A stretch of 50,245 nt of DNA, taken from NCBI GenBank assembly GCA_947072565.1, contig CAMTIM010000056.1, positions 1-50,245 on the forward strand, written 5' to 3'. The translations under genes were made by a program, and so were the position numbers. The notes below the pieces were generated by a model. The model saw nothing but the letters and a program-made list of their open reading frames with translations, had not been told where the DNA came from and made no database searches. Source of the stretch: an uncultured Peptostreptococcaceae bacterium (GTDB lineage Bacteria; Bacillota; Clostridia; Peptostreptococcales; Peptostreptococcaceae). Positions 35,403-44,008 of the stretch are shown here, piece after piece (position 1 is the first letter of the stretch; each line of letters begins with the position of its first letter).

Positions 35403-36816
35403 TAAAAAAACTAGAAATCGTATCATAGTAGTATTAATGATAGGATCTCTAATAACATCACTTACTCAGACTGTATTAACGTCAGCACTACCGAGTATAA
35501 TGTCTACATTTAAGGTAGATGTAGGTACAGCACAGTGGTTGACAACAGTTTATTTACTTGTTTTAGGGATTATGATTCCTTCAACAGCGTATTTAATAAA
35601 TAGATATTCGATTAAAAATCTATTTATAGTATCGATGTCTTTATTCTTAGCAGGATGTATAGTATCAATATTTGCTAAGAACTTTGGAGTAATGATATTA
35701 TCTAGAATACTTCAAGCTATCGGAGCTGGTATAATAATGCAATCAGTTCAAGTTGCTATGATTAATTTATATCCAAAAGAAGAACGTGGTAAAGCAATGG
35801 GTATTTATGGATTTGTAATTGGAGTTGCACCGGCAATAGGACCATTAGCAGCAGGATATATAATTGATAATATGGGATGGAGAATAATATTTTATATATT
35901 AGCATCTATTACATTAGCCAATATAGTATTAGCATTTTTCTTTTTAAGAAGCATAATGGAAGTTAAAAAATCTAAACTTGAAGTTATATCATTAATTTTA
36001 TCTACTTTTGGATTTGGAGGTATTTTAGTTGGAGTATCTGATATAGGCGCTTATTCTATATCTAGCCCATTAACGTATATTCCATTGATAGTAGGAGTAG
36101 TATCACTTATATTATTTGTAATAAGACAATTTAGGGTAGAACAACCCTTATTAGAACTTAGAGTATTTAAAAGTCGTAATTTTATAATAAGTACAATTTT
36201 AATAATAATAGTGTATGTAGCAATGACATCAGCTTCCATGATTATATCTATATATATACAATCAGTAAGAGGATTATCTGCTATGATACCAGGAGTAATA
36301 ATGTTACCAGGATCTATAGCAATGACATTTTTAAGTCCGATTACAGGTAAGATGCTAGATAAGCATGGATTTAGAGTTTTAGCTATAATAGGTTTTACTT
36401 TATTAGCACTAGGAACATTTGAGCTTTCTACATTAAAAGAAAATACATCAATAACAATGTTAGCTATTATGTATGGAATAAGAATGATAGGAATAACATT
36501 TTTATTAATGCCAGTTACAACATGGGGATTAAATTCACTTAAGACAGAACAAATATCACATGGTAGTGCTATAAACTCTACTGTACGCCAGGTATCTGGG
36601 GCTATAGGTTCATCTATGCTTATTACTACTATGACGACAGTAACAAGACACAGTTTAAGTACTTCAAAAGCCTTAGCACAGATACAAGGGATGAATGCAT
36701 CATTTAAAATAGCAACTATTATAGCAGTAGTTGGATTAGCAATTTCGATATTTTATGTAAAAGACAAAGTTAAGCAAAATAAAGAAATCGATTATAAAGA
36801 ATCTGTATTAAATTAA
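35392..36816 (+). CDS. MFS multidrug efflux transporter, DHA2-like
   Basis: A 474-residue major facilitator with about 14 hydrophobic segments. Family motifs are LTQTVLTSALPSIM in helix 1, GTAQWLTTVYLLVLG in helix 2, and a motif-C-like GPLAAGYIID in helix 5. It exports drugs or other hydrophobic compounds with protons. TTG 35392 is preferred because AGGAG lies 9 bases upstream; the ATG at 35383 touches that site. It overlaps the TetR gene by 11 bases, indicating translational coupling and regulation by it. Confidence 0.88.
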   Translation: MIDNKKTRNRIIVVLMIGSLITSLTQTVLTSALPSIMSTFKVDVGTAQWLTTVYLLVLGIMIPSTAYLINRYSIKNLFIVSMSLFLAGCIVSIFAKNFGVMILSRILQAIGAGIIMQSVQVAMINLYPKEERGKAMGIYGFVIGVAPAIGPLAAGYIIDNMGWRIIFYILASITLANIVLAFFFLRSIMEVKKSKLEVISLILSTFGFGGILVGVSDIGAYSISSPLTYIPLIVGVVSLILFVIRQFRVEQPLLELRVFKSRNFIISTILIIIVYVAMTSASMIISIYIQSVRGLSAMIPGVIMLPGSIAMTFLSPITGKMLDKHGFRVLAIIGFTLLALGTFELSTLKENTSITMLAIMYGIRMIGITFLLMPVTTWGLNSLKTEQISHGSAINSTVRQVSGAIGSSMLITTMTTVTRHSLSTSKALAQIQGMNASFKIATIIAVVGLAISIFYVKDKVKQNKEIDYKESVLN

Positions 36817-36911
36817 AATTTAAGAATTATTTAATGAAAAATTAACACTAATTTAAGGTTAATAAGTTAATATAGTAATATAGAGTTATTAATTAACAGA
36901 GGAGGATTATT

Positions 36912-37235
36912 ATGAGGCTAGGAAAGAAAATAGCAGTTACGTTAGTTGTATTGTTAGTTCCACTGGGTATAATGAGTTTTAAATATAGTGAAATTAAAAA
37001 TGATAAAGTAGCATATATAATGGACGAGCTTAAAGATACAAAATTTTCACAGACTATTTCGCAGACTATAGATAATATTAAAGATATGAAATTATCGGAT
37101 ATAACGGACGGTATAGATATACAAGGTACTGTAAATAAAATTAAAGAGAGCGAAGTGGCAAAAGGAATAACTGATTATATAGGCAATGCCGTAGATAAAA
37201 TCGAGACTATAAATATAGATGATATGTTTAACTAA
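36912..37235 (+). CDS. Small exported or anchored hypothetical protein
   Basis: A 107-residue protein behind GAGGAGG. Residues 7-24 form a hydrophobic N-terminal segment, a signal or anchor. The rest is amphipathic, with two similar helical stretches (TISQTIDNIKDMKLSDI and ITDYIGNAVDKIETINIDDM). I recognise no family. TTAACA at 36842 and TAATAT elements upstream may be its promoter. Confidence 0.55.
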   Translation: MRLGKKIAVTLVVLLVPLGIMSFKYSEIKNDKVAYIMDELKDTKFSQTISQTIDNIKDMKLSDITDGIDIQGTVNKIKESEVAKGITDYIGNAVDKIETINIDDMFN

Positions 37236-37362
37236 ATACATAACCTACTTTAAGTCACATATTAATAAGCTTTGTAATAGTAAATAAAAAATGAAATTTA
37301 TATACTATATTAAGTTATAATAGTAGTTATTAGTGTTTGTAGACATATAGGAGGTAGGCATA

Positions 37363-37620
37363 ATGGTTTCAAAGAAAAATAGAAATTTATGGATTGCAAT
37401 GGGGATATTTTTCCTTATATCATCAATAGTAACATTTGTAAGTAAAAATTCATTAGCTTGGTCAACACTTTTAGTGAGTTTGATTGACTTTTTCATAGCA
37501 TATAGAGAAAATGAAAAAATTAAAGTTAAAGTAAAAGAAATAGAAGAAGCAAAAACAAAAGCTCAAAGTGAAAAAAGAGCTCAAGGCAAAAAGAAAAAGA
37601 AAACTAAAAAGAGAAAATAA
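37363..37620 (+). CDS. Small two-helix membrane protein with basic tail
   Basis: An 85-residue protein behind AGGAGG. Two membrane helices (about 8-25 and 29-45) are followed by a charged helix ending in a run of Lys and Arg, which should lie on the cytoplasmic side. I recognise no family. The terminator that follows is shared with the convergent sstT gene. Confidence 0.6.
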   Translation: MVSKKNRNLWIAMGIFFLISSIVTFVSKNSLAWSTLLVSLIDFFIAYRENEKIKVKVKEIEEAKTKAQSEKRAQGKKKKKTKKRK

Positions 37621-37622
37621 TA

Positions 37623-37663
37623 AATAAATCCAAGGGCTTAGTTACTTAGCCCTTGGATTTATT
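37623..37663. terminator. Bidirectional terminator at sstT copy 1
   Basis: AATAAATCCAAGGGCT and AGCCCTTGGATTTATT form a 16-bp stem. A shortened relative lies after the second sstT copy (42395-42435). Confidence 0.88.
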
Positions 37664-37678
37664 ATATTTTTAGAAAAA

Positions 37679-38905
37679 TTAAATTTCAATTTTATTTCCT
37701 TCTTTTCTACGTTTAGCAAATTCAGCTACAGCTGTAAAAAGTACATCAGTTGATGAGTTAAGTGCAGTTTCACAAGAGTCTTGAATAACTCCTACAACAA
37801 ATCCTACACCTACTACCTGCATAGCCACATCATTTGGAATTCCAAATAAACTACATGCAAGTGGTATTAGTAATAATGAACCGCCAGCTACCCCTGAAGC
37901 ACCACAAGCGCTTATAGCTGATAATACACTTAATATTATTGCCATACCTATATCAACATGAATTCCAAGAGTGTTAACAGCTGCAAGAGTTAATACTGAA
38001 ATTGTAACAGCAGCCCCTGCCATATTAATAGTTGCACCTAATGGAATTGAAACTGAATAAGTATCTTTGTCTAATTCTAATTCTTCACATAATTTCATGT
38101 TTACAGGTATGTTTGCAGCTGAACTACGAGTAAAGAATGCTGTAATACCACTATTTTTTAAACATTTAAATACTAGAGGATAAGGATTTTTACGCATTCC
38201 TACAAAAGCGATAATTGGATTAAGTACAAGTGCTACAAATACCATACATCCAACTAATACAGCAAGCAATTGTCCATAACTAAGTAAAGCGCTTAGACCT
38301 TGTGTAGCAATAGCATCAAATACAAGACCCATAATACCAAGTGGAGCAAAGTTAATTACCCATTTCACTATTTGAGATAGAGCATCTGAAACGTTAACTA
38401 TCATAGTTTTTGTAGTCTGTTGAGCGTTTTTAAGTGCAATACCAAGTAATATTGCCCAAGATAATATTCCTATATAGTTAGCATTAAAAAGTGCTTTTAC
38501 AGGGTTATCAACAATGTTTAAAAGTAAAGCCTTAAGAACATCTACAACACCTCCAGGTGGTGTAACATTTTCTGCAACTGCCCCAAGAGTTAATGTTATT
38601 GGGAATATAAAACTTACTATAACAGCAATAAGTCCCGCTAAAAAAGTACCTAAAAGATAAAGAACCAGAATTGATTTCATATTAGTTTGCTGGCCACTTT
38701 TATGTTGAGATATGGCAGATGTTACTAAGAAAAATACCAATATTGGTGCAACAGCCTTTAGTGCACCTACGAATAAAGAACCAAAGATAACTATTGGTTT
38801 TGCTGTATCTGGAATTGTTACAGCTAGTATAATACCGATTATTAAACCTATTATAATTCTTTTAACTAAACTCATTTGATTCCATTTGCTAATTAAATTT
38901 CTCAT
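37679..38905 (-). CDS. sstT: Sodium:serine/threonine symporter SstT, copy 1
   Basis: A 408-residue member of the dicarboxylate/amino acid:cation symporter family, SstT branch. It has about eight membrane helices and two re-entrant hairpins, with the serine-rich [14 protein letters not shown] and the [17 protein letters not shown] core, and [10 protein letters not shown] near the end. It imports L-serine and L-threonine with sodium, useful to amino acid fermenters. A copy with about nine of ten residues alike is at 42462-43688. A 13-bp inverted repeat in its upstream region is not shared by that copy. Confidence 0.92.
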   Translation of the reverse strand: MRNLISKWNQMSLVKRIIIGLIIGIILAVTIPDTAKPIVIFGSLFVGALKAVAPILVFFLVTSAISQHKSGQQTNMKSILVLYLLGTFLAGLIAVIVSFIFPITLTLGAVAENVTPPGGVVDVLKALLLNIVDNPVKALFNANYIGILSWAILLGIALKNAQQTTKTMIVNVSDALSQIVKWVINFAPLGIMGLVFDAIATQGLSALLSYGQLLAVLVGCMVFVALVLNPIIAFVGMRKNPYPLVFKCLKNSGITAFFTRSSAANIPVNMKLCEELELDKDTYSVSIPLGATINMAGAAVTISVLTLAAVNTLGIHVDIGMAIILSVLSAISACGASGVAGGSLLLIPLACSLFGIPNDVAMQVVGVGFVVGVIQDSCETALNSSTDVLFTAVAEFAKRRKEGNKIEI

Positions 38906-38986
38906 TTCTTATTACTCCCCCTTGAGTTTAATTTCATTAAATCGTAGCACAATAGTGTGTGTATGTAAACTTAATTGATTGAATAT

Positions 38987-39018
38987 TTTCAATTGTTAAT
39001 AATTTTTAACAATTGAAA
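38987..39018. repeat. Inverted repeat upstream of sstT copy 1
   Basis: TTTCAATTGTTAA and TTAACAATTGAAA, perfect 13-base arms around a 6-base loop, between divergent genes. It may be an operator or an RNA hairpin; no such repeat precedes sstT copy 2. Confidence 0.6.
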
Positions 39019-39133
39019 TATAAAAAAATGTAATGTCATAATGATTATAAATCATTAAATTAAAATATATTATATAAGTAATTGTTGTATAATTAATTAT
39101 ATAAATTAAGCGTATAAAAAAAGGAGTGAGAGT

Positions 39134-39904
39134 ATGTTAAAAACAGGAGCAGCAATATTTTTTTCTGGAACAGGTAACACAAAACATATAGCTAAATTAT
39201 TTAAAAAAAGCTTTGAAAAAGAAAACATAAATATAGACTTAATAGATATACAAAGAAATGATAGTATAGACAAAGAATATGATTTTTTCATAGTAGGTTC
39301 ACCAATACATGCAGAAATGACGCCTAAGATACTGTTAGATTGGATAAATAAAAATATAAAAGAAGATTCTAAAAAATGTATAGTATATTATACTTTAGCT
39401 GATAAAAATCATAGAGAAAATAGAACATACATAGCTAAGGCACTTAAAAATAAAGGATTTGATGTAGTTATAAACACATCTATACAAATGCCAAATAATT
39501 ATTATCATGTAATATTTAAAAGAGAAACTGATGAAGAAATGAAACAAATTTTAGCAACTAAAGAAAATGAGGTAGAAAATATAGCTAAGGACTTTTTAAA
39601 AGAAAATAGAAGTGATATAAATTATAAGAAAAGTACGCTAGGTCCTAAATTAGTATATGATAGCTTTTTAATTTATGCTAAAAAATATGCTAAAAGAAAC
39701 TTTTCAATAGACAAAAAAAAGTGTATAAATTGCAAGATATGCCAAGAACAATGTCCAACTAAAAATATAGTTATGAAAGATAAAGAAATTGAATTTTTTA
39801 ATAAGTGTATAGGCTGTGAAAAGTGTATTCATAGATGTCCAACAGATGCTATATTGTACAAAAATAAGCCGTTTGAAACTTACAAAATAGAAGATTATAT
39901 ATAA
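39134..39904 (+). CDS. EFR1-type flavodoxin-ferredoxin fusion protein
   Basis: A 256-residue protein. A flavodoxin-like domain begins at residue 8 (FFSGTGNTKHIAK, the FMN phosphate loop) and runs to about 160. Two 4Fe-4S clusters are at the C-terminus: CINCKICQEQCPTKN and CIGCEKCIHRCPTDA. EFR1-family proteins carry electrons between flavin and low-potential clusters; the partner is unknown. AGGAGTGAG precedes the ATG. It lies between the two sstT copies and converges on the histidine kinase gene. Confidence 0.88.
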   Translation: MLKTGAAIFFSGTGNTKHIAKLFKKSFEKENINIDLIDIQRNDSIDKEYDFFIVGSPIHAEMTPKILLDWINKNIKEDSKKCIVYYTLADKNHRENRTYIAKALKNKGFDVVINTSIQMPNNYYHVIFKRETDEEMKQILATKENEVENIAKDFLKENRSDINYKKSTLGPKLVYDSFLIYAKKYAKRNFSIDKKKCINCKICQEQCPTKNIVMKDKEIEFFNKCIGCEKCIHRCPTDAILYKNKPFETYKIEDYI

Positions 39905-39906
39905 AA

Positions 39907-39940
39907 AATAAGGCTTTAGGTTTAAACCTAAAGCCTTATT
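39907..39940. terminator. Terminator between EFR1-type gene and histidine kinase gene
   Basis: A perfect palindrome: AATAAGGCTTTAGG and CCTAAAGCCTTATT around TTTAAA. Usable from both strands. Confidence 0.85.
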
Positions 39941-39956
39941 AAAAAAATAGTGAATT

Positions 39957-41546
39957 TTAAAGTACACATTCTAAATATTTATCAAAAGTTAATGTAGCTT
40001 TAAATAAATCACCATCTATATCTATTTTAATCTCACCGTGTTGAAGGTCTACAATACTTTGAGCTATTGATAACCCAAGCCCTGATCCATCTGTATTTCT
40101 AGAAACATCACCACGTCTAAATCTTTCAATCAAATCTTGTGGCTTTATATTTAATTTATGATTAGATATATTCTTAAAAACTATTATAACCTTATCATCG
40201 TAATCAATCATATCTATATAAACCCTAGTATTAGAAAGAGAGTATTTTAAAATATTCCCTATTAAGTTTTCAAAAACTCTCCAGGTCTTTTTACCATCTA
40301 TAAAAGTAAAAACACTATCATCTGGAGTTTCTATTATAAAATCAAGACCACTTTCATCTATTTTATCTTCTAATTCAACTATACTTTGGATGAGAAGTTC
40401 TTTTATATCTGTTTTTTCAAAATCAAGTTCAATATCTCCACTATTTATCTTTGATGCTTCAAAAATATCTTCTATTAAAGTTTTTAGACGTTTGGACTTT
40501 TTATCTAATATGTTTATATAGTCTTTCATAGTGTCTTTGTCTAAGTCGTTGTTTTTTAGTATATCTACATAATTTACAATAGAAGTAAGAGGGGTTTTTA
40601 AGTCGTGAGATACATTAGTTAGAAGCTCACTTTTCATTTTTTCACTTTTGACTTGGTTTTCAAGTGCAGTTTCAAGTCCGTTAGTTATATTGTTTATACT
40701 TGTTGCAAGAGCTGACATTTCATCATTACCAATAACATCTAGTTTATAGTTTAAATCTCCATTTTCTATATTTTTGATGCCGTCATTTAGATATTTTATA
40801 TATTTGAATTTACGATAAGCTATATGATAAATACAAGAATAAAGAACTATTGTAAATACAGCAAACTCAATAGCATTTACTGAACCCATATACATATATT
40901 TCATAATTGGCTTAAAAAATATAAAAATAAATACAAGGTTTAACAAGGTGCAAAATACAAGGAAAAAAGATAATTTTTTAAGTATTGGCTTTTTTTTGTA
41001 TTTATCTACTAATTCTTTAAATAAATTATAAAAAAATGAGCATCTTACTTTATTATAGGAATTTAGTTTTATACTTTGGTAGCATAAATAAGAAAACAAT
41101 AATATAAAAAAGTTGCAATTTACTAATTCTCTATCATAAAAAGGCATGCAGCTGCTCCAAATATAAAACCTTATTGCCACTAAAACTGATATAAATACCA
41201 ACATAATTTCAATAGAAAAATTAGAAAAAAAAGAAATTATTGCCTTTTCAAACTTAGAACTGCATCTATTATTAAATTTATAAAGTGTGAAAAATAAAAT
41301 AGATATTGTAATACATCCTAAAGCTAAATAAATATAATCATCTAGCATATCAGATGTTAAGTGTTCGTATGCGACACCAAATGTATAGAATCTATGCACC
41401 ATATCATATGAAAAAGGATTGTCGAAGTTATACTTTAAATTAAAGCAAGCTTCAAATCCAATAGACAAACTCATAAATATAACTAATAATGATATGTACT
41501 TAGTTATACAATTATCGTTAATTAATCTTTTCAATTTTATAGCCAA
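39957..41546 (-). CDS. Sensor histidine kinase
   Basis: A 529-residue membrane kinase. About six hydrophobic segments occupy the first 220 residues, followed by a HAMP-like linker, the H-box LTNVSHDLKTPLTS (His near residue 313) and the ATPase motifs (FENLIGNILKYS, GSGLGLSIAQSIV). It senses an unknown membrane or cell-wall signal and phosphorylates the response regulator encoded just upstream, whose end it overlaps by 29 bases. Shared 21-bp boxes suggest the pair controls the FtsX-type ABC transporter at 44009. Confidence 0.9.
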   Translation of the reverse strand: MAIKLKRLINDNCITKYISLLVIFMSLSIGFEACFNLKYNFDNPFSYDMVHRFYTFGVAYEHLTSDMLDDYIYLALGCITISILFFTLYKFNNRCSSKFEKAIISFFSNFSIEIMLVFISVLVAIRFYIWSSCMPFYDRELVNCNFFILLFSYLCYQSIKLNSYNKVRCSFFYNLFKELVDKYKKKPILKKLSFFLVFCTLLNLVFIFIFFKPIMKYMYMGSVNAIEFAVFTIVLYSCIYHIAYRKFKYIKYLNDGIKNIENGDLNYKLDVIGNDEMSALATSINNITNGLETALENQVKSEKMKSELLTNVSHDLKTPLTSIVNYVDILKNNDLDKDTMKDYINILDKKSKRLKTLIEDIFEASKINSGDIELDFEKTDIKELLIQSIVELEDKIDESGLDFIIETPDDSVFTFIDGKKTWRVFENLIGNILKYSLSNTRVYIDMIDYDDKVIIVFKNISNHKLNIKPQDLIERFRRGDVSRNTDGSGLGLSIAQSIVDLQHGEIKIDIDGDLFKATLTFDKYLECVL

Positions 41547-42234
41547 TTCCCCACACCACCTTTAAATACTTTGGATCTTTTGAATTTATTTCAATCTTTT
41601 CCCTAATCCTTCTAATATGAACAGCAACAGTTTTCTCGCAATTATAAGCATCTTCATCCCAAACACGTTCATATAATTCTTTTGAAGAAAAAACCTTACC
41701 TTGATTTGACAATAAAAGTTCAAGAATCTTATATTCAATAGGTGTAACTTTAATTTCATCACCGTCAAGCTTAACAATTTTAGTATCTGTGTTAAGTTCT
41801 AATCCACCACTTCTTAGTGTGTTTTTCATTTCATGTTCATTGTTTAAAGTATTGTTCATATTGCCCAAATTTATATATCTTCTTAATTGAGATTTGACTC
41901 TAGCACTAAGTTCTAATGGGTTAAAAGGCTTAGTAACATAATCATCAGCACCCATATTAAGACCCATAATCTTGTCCATATCTTGACATTTTGCAGATAA
42001 AAGAATGATAGGTATATTTTTACTTTCACGAATTTTAAAAGTAGCTTTAAGCCCATCCATATTAGGCATCATAATATCCATTATAATAAGTTGAATGTTA
42101 TTATCTATCAAAGCCTCTAAAGCTTGTAAACCATCATAAGCTTTAAAAATGTTAAATCCATCTGGCTTTAAATAAAATTCAATAGCATCAACGATTTCCT
42201 TATCATCATCTACAACTAATATATTTTCATTCAT
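41518..42234 (-). CDS. OmpR-family response regulator
   Basis: A 238-residue regulator. The receiver domain has the acidic pocket VDDDKE and the phosphorylation site Asp53 in IIMDIMMPNMDG; the conserved Lys is in VTKPFNP. The C-terminal winged helix ends in VWGIGYKIEKIN. It is cotranscribed with the overlapping kinase. A 21-bp box found twice before the ABC transporter at 44009 also lies 135 bases upstream of its start, a possible autoregulatory site. Confidence 0.93.
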   Translation of the reverse strand: MNENILVVDDDKEIVDAIEFYLKPDGFNIFKAYDGLQALEALIDNNIQLIIMDIMMPNMDGLKATFKIRESKNIPIILLSAKCQDMDKIMGLNMGADDYVTKPFNPLELSARVKSQLRRYINLGNMNNTLNNEHEMKNTLRSGGLELNTDTKIVKLDGDEIKVTPIEYKILELLLSNQGKVFSSKELYERVWDEDAYNCEKTVAVHIRRIREKIEINSKDPKYLKVVWGIGYKIEKIN

Positions 42235-42368
42235 AAGTATTACTCCAATCTATAAAATTTATTACATACTTAATTTACCATATATTGTAAACAAAAGTAA
42301 CTAAGATTAAATTTAAGTAAATTAATATCACTTAAATAATAGCAAATTAAAATTACAAATTAATTTCA

Positions 42369-42389
42369 TAATTATTAAGAATTTATAAC
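42369..42389 (+). repeat. 21-bp box, copy 1, upstream of the response regulator
   Basis: Contains AATTATTAAGAATTTATAAC and is identical over 21 bases to 43853-43873 and 43883-43903. It lies in the promoter region of the two-component system. Confidence 0.65.
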
Positions 42390-42394
42390 AAAAA

Positions 42395-42435
42395 AATAAA
42401 TCCAAGAAATTAGTTATTAATTCCTTGGATTTATT
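42395..42435. terminator. Terminator at sstT copy 2
   Basis: AATAAATCCAAG and CTTGGATTTATT form the outer stem, with AT-rich inner pairing. It is related to the terminator after sstT copy 1, so the duplication reaches past the stop codon. Confidence 0.75.
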
Positions 42436-42461
42436 ATGTTTATATATTTTTTTAGAAAAAT

Positions 42462-43688
42462 CTAGATCTTAATCTTTTTTCCTTCTTTACGCCATTTTGC
42501 AAATTCAGCTACAGCTGTGAAAAGTACGTCAGTTGATGAGTTAAGTGCAGTCTCACAAGAGTCTTGAATAACCCCTACAACAAACCCTACACCTACTACC
42601 TGCATTGCTACATCATTTGGAACTCCAAATAAACTACATGCAAGTGGTATTAGTAATAATGAACCTCCAGCTACTCCTGAAGCACCACAAGCACTTACAG
42701 CTGATAATACACTTAATATTATTGCCATACCCATGTCAATCTCTATTCCAAGTGTGTGAACTGCTGCCAGTGTTAATACTGAAATCGTAATAGCAGCCCC
42801 TGCCATATTAATAGTTGCACCTAATGGAATTGAAACTGAATAAGTATCTTTATCTAATTTTAGTTCTTCACATAACTTCATGTTTACAGGTATATTTGCA
42901 GCTGAACTACGAGTAAAGAATGCTGTAATACCACTTTCCTTTAAACACTTAAATACTAGTGGATATGGATTTTTACGCATCCCTATAAATGCGATGATTG
43001 GATTAACTACAAGTGCTACAAATCCCATACATCCAACTAATAAAGCAAGTAATTGTCCATAGCTAAGAAGAGATTCTATACCTTGTGTAGCAATAGTATC
43101 AAATACAAGACCCATTATGCCAAGTGGAGCAAAGTTGATTATCCATCTTACTATTTGTGATAGTGCGTCTGAAACATTAACTATCATAGTCTTTGTAGAT
43201 TGAGGAGCATTTTTAAGTGCAAGTCCAAGAAGTATAGCCCAAGATAATATGCCTATATAGTTAGCATTGAAAAGTGCTTTTACTGGGTTGTCAACAACAT
43301 TTAATAATAACGTTTTCAAAACTTCTAATACATCCCCAGGTGGAGTAACATTCTCAACCCCTGCTCCAAGTGTTAATGTTAGTGGGAATATAAAACTCGC
43401 TACAACAGCAACAAGTCCTGCTAAAAATGTACCTAGAAGATAAAGCATTATAATTGATTTCATATTAGTTTGCTGGCCACTCTTATGTTGAGAAATGGCA
43501 GCCATTACTAAGAAAAATACTAGTATGGGTGCAACAGACTTTAGTGCACCTACAAATAATGAACCAAATATAACAATTGGTTTTGCTGTGTCTGGAATCG
43601 TTAAAGCTAATATAATACCGATGATTAAACCTATAATAATTCTTTTAACTAAACTCATTTGATTCCATTTGCTGATTAAATTTCCCAT
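42462..43688 (-). CDS. sstT: Sodium:serine/threonine symporter SstT, copy 2
   Basis: A second 408-residue SstT with the same motifs ([38 protein letters not shown]). It differs from copy 1 mainly in helices 2-4 ([19 protein letters not shown] here, [19 protein letters not shown] in copy 1). Both are intact, so the duplication is not simple decay. Its upstream region lacks the inverted repeat of copy 1, suggesting different regulation. It may be tuned to another amino acid or to other growth conditions. Confidence 0.92.
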   Translation of the reverse strand: MGNLISKWNQMSLVKRIIIGLIIGIILALTIPDTAKPIVIFGSLFVGALKSVAPILVFFLVMAAISQHKSGQQTNMKSIIMLYLLGTFLAGLVAVVASFIFPLTLTLGAGVENVTPPGDVLEVLKTLLLNVVDNPVKALFNANYIGILSWAILLGLALKNAPQSTKTMIVNVSDALSQIVRWIINFAPLGIMGLVFDTIATQGIESLLSYGQLLALLVGCMGFVALVVNPIIAFIGMRKNPYPLVFKCLKESGITAFFTRSSAANIPVNMKLCEELKLDKDTYSVSIPLGATINMAGAAITISVLTLAAVHTLGIEIDMGMAIILSVLSAVSACGASGVAGGSLLLIPLACSLFGVPNDVAMQVVGVGFVVGVIQDSCETALNSSTDVLFTAVAEFAKWRKEGKKIKI

Positions 43689-43852
43689 TTTATAATCCTC
43701 CTCTTGTAGTTAAATTATATTGTAATTACATAATATCACAAAATTCGATATTTTAAAACAAAATTTAATGAATGTTTTTAATGTTTTTTATTTTCAGATA
43801 ATTTAATTCATTTTGGTTATTATTAAAAATATAAAACATATAAATATTTCTA

Positions 43853-43903
43853 TAATTATTAAGAATTTATAACTAAATAAGCTAATTATTAAGAATTTAT
43901 AAC
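43853..43903 (+). repeat. Two 21-bp boxes, 30 bases apart, upstream of the ABC transporter
   Basis: Identical 21-base units at 43853-43873 and 43883-43903, three helical turns apart, before the permease gene at 44009. Direct repeats at this spacing fit binding of two OmpR-type dimers. The rest of the 320-base gap holds no gene. Confidence 0.7.
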
Positions 43904-44008
43904 GCAAAGCGTACAATGTTACTAAATATGGTTTTTTATGTAAATTTAAATATATACTCAGTTTGTAAAAGACAAAAGAACTATCACAAATTAATGGAGG
44001 GATAAGAG

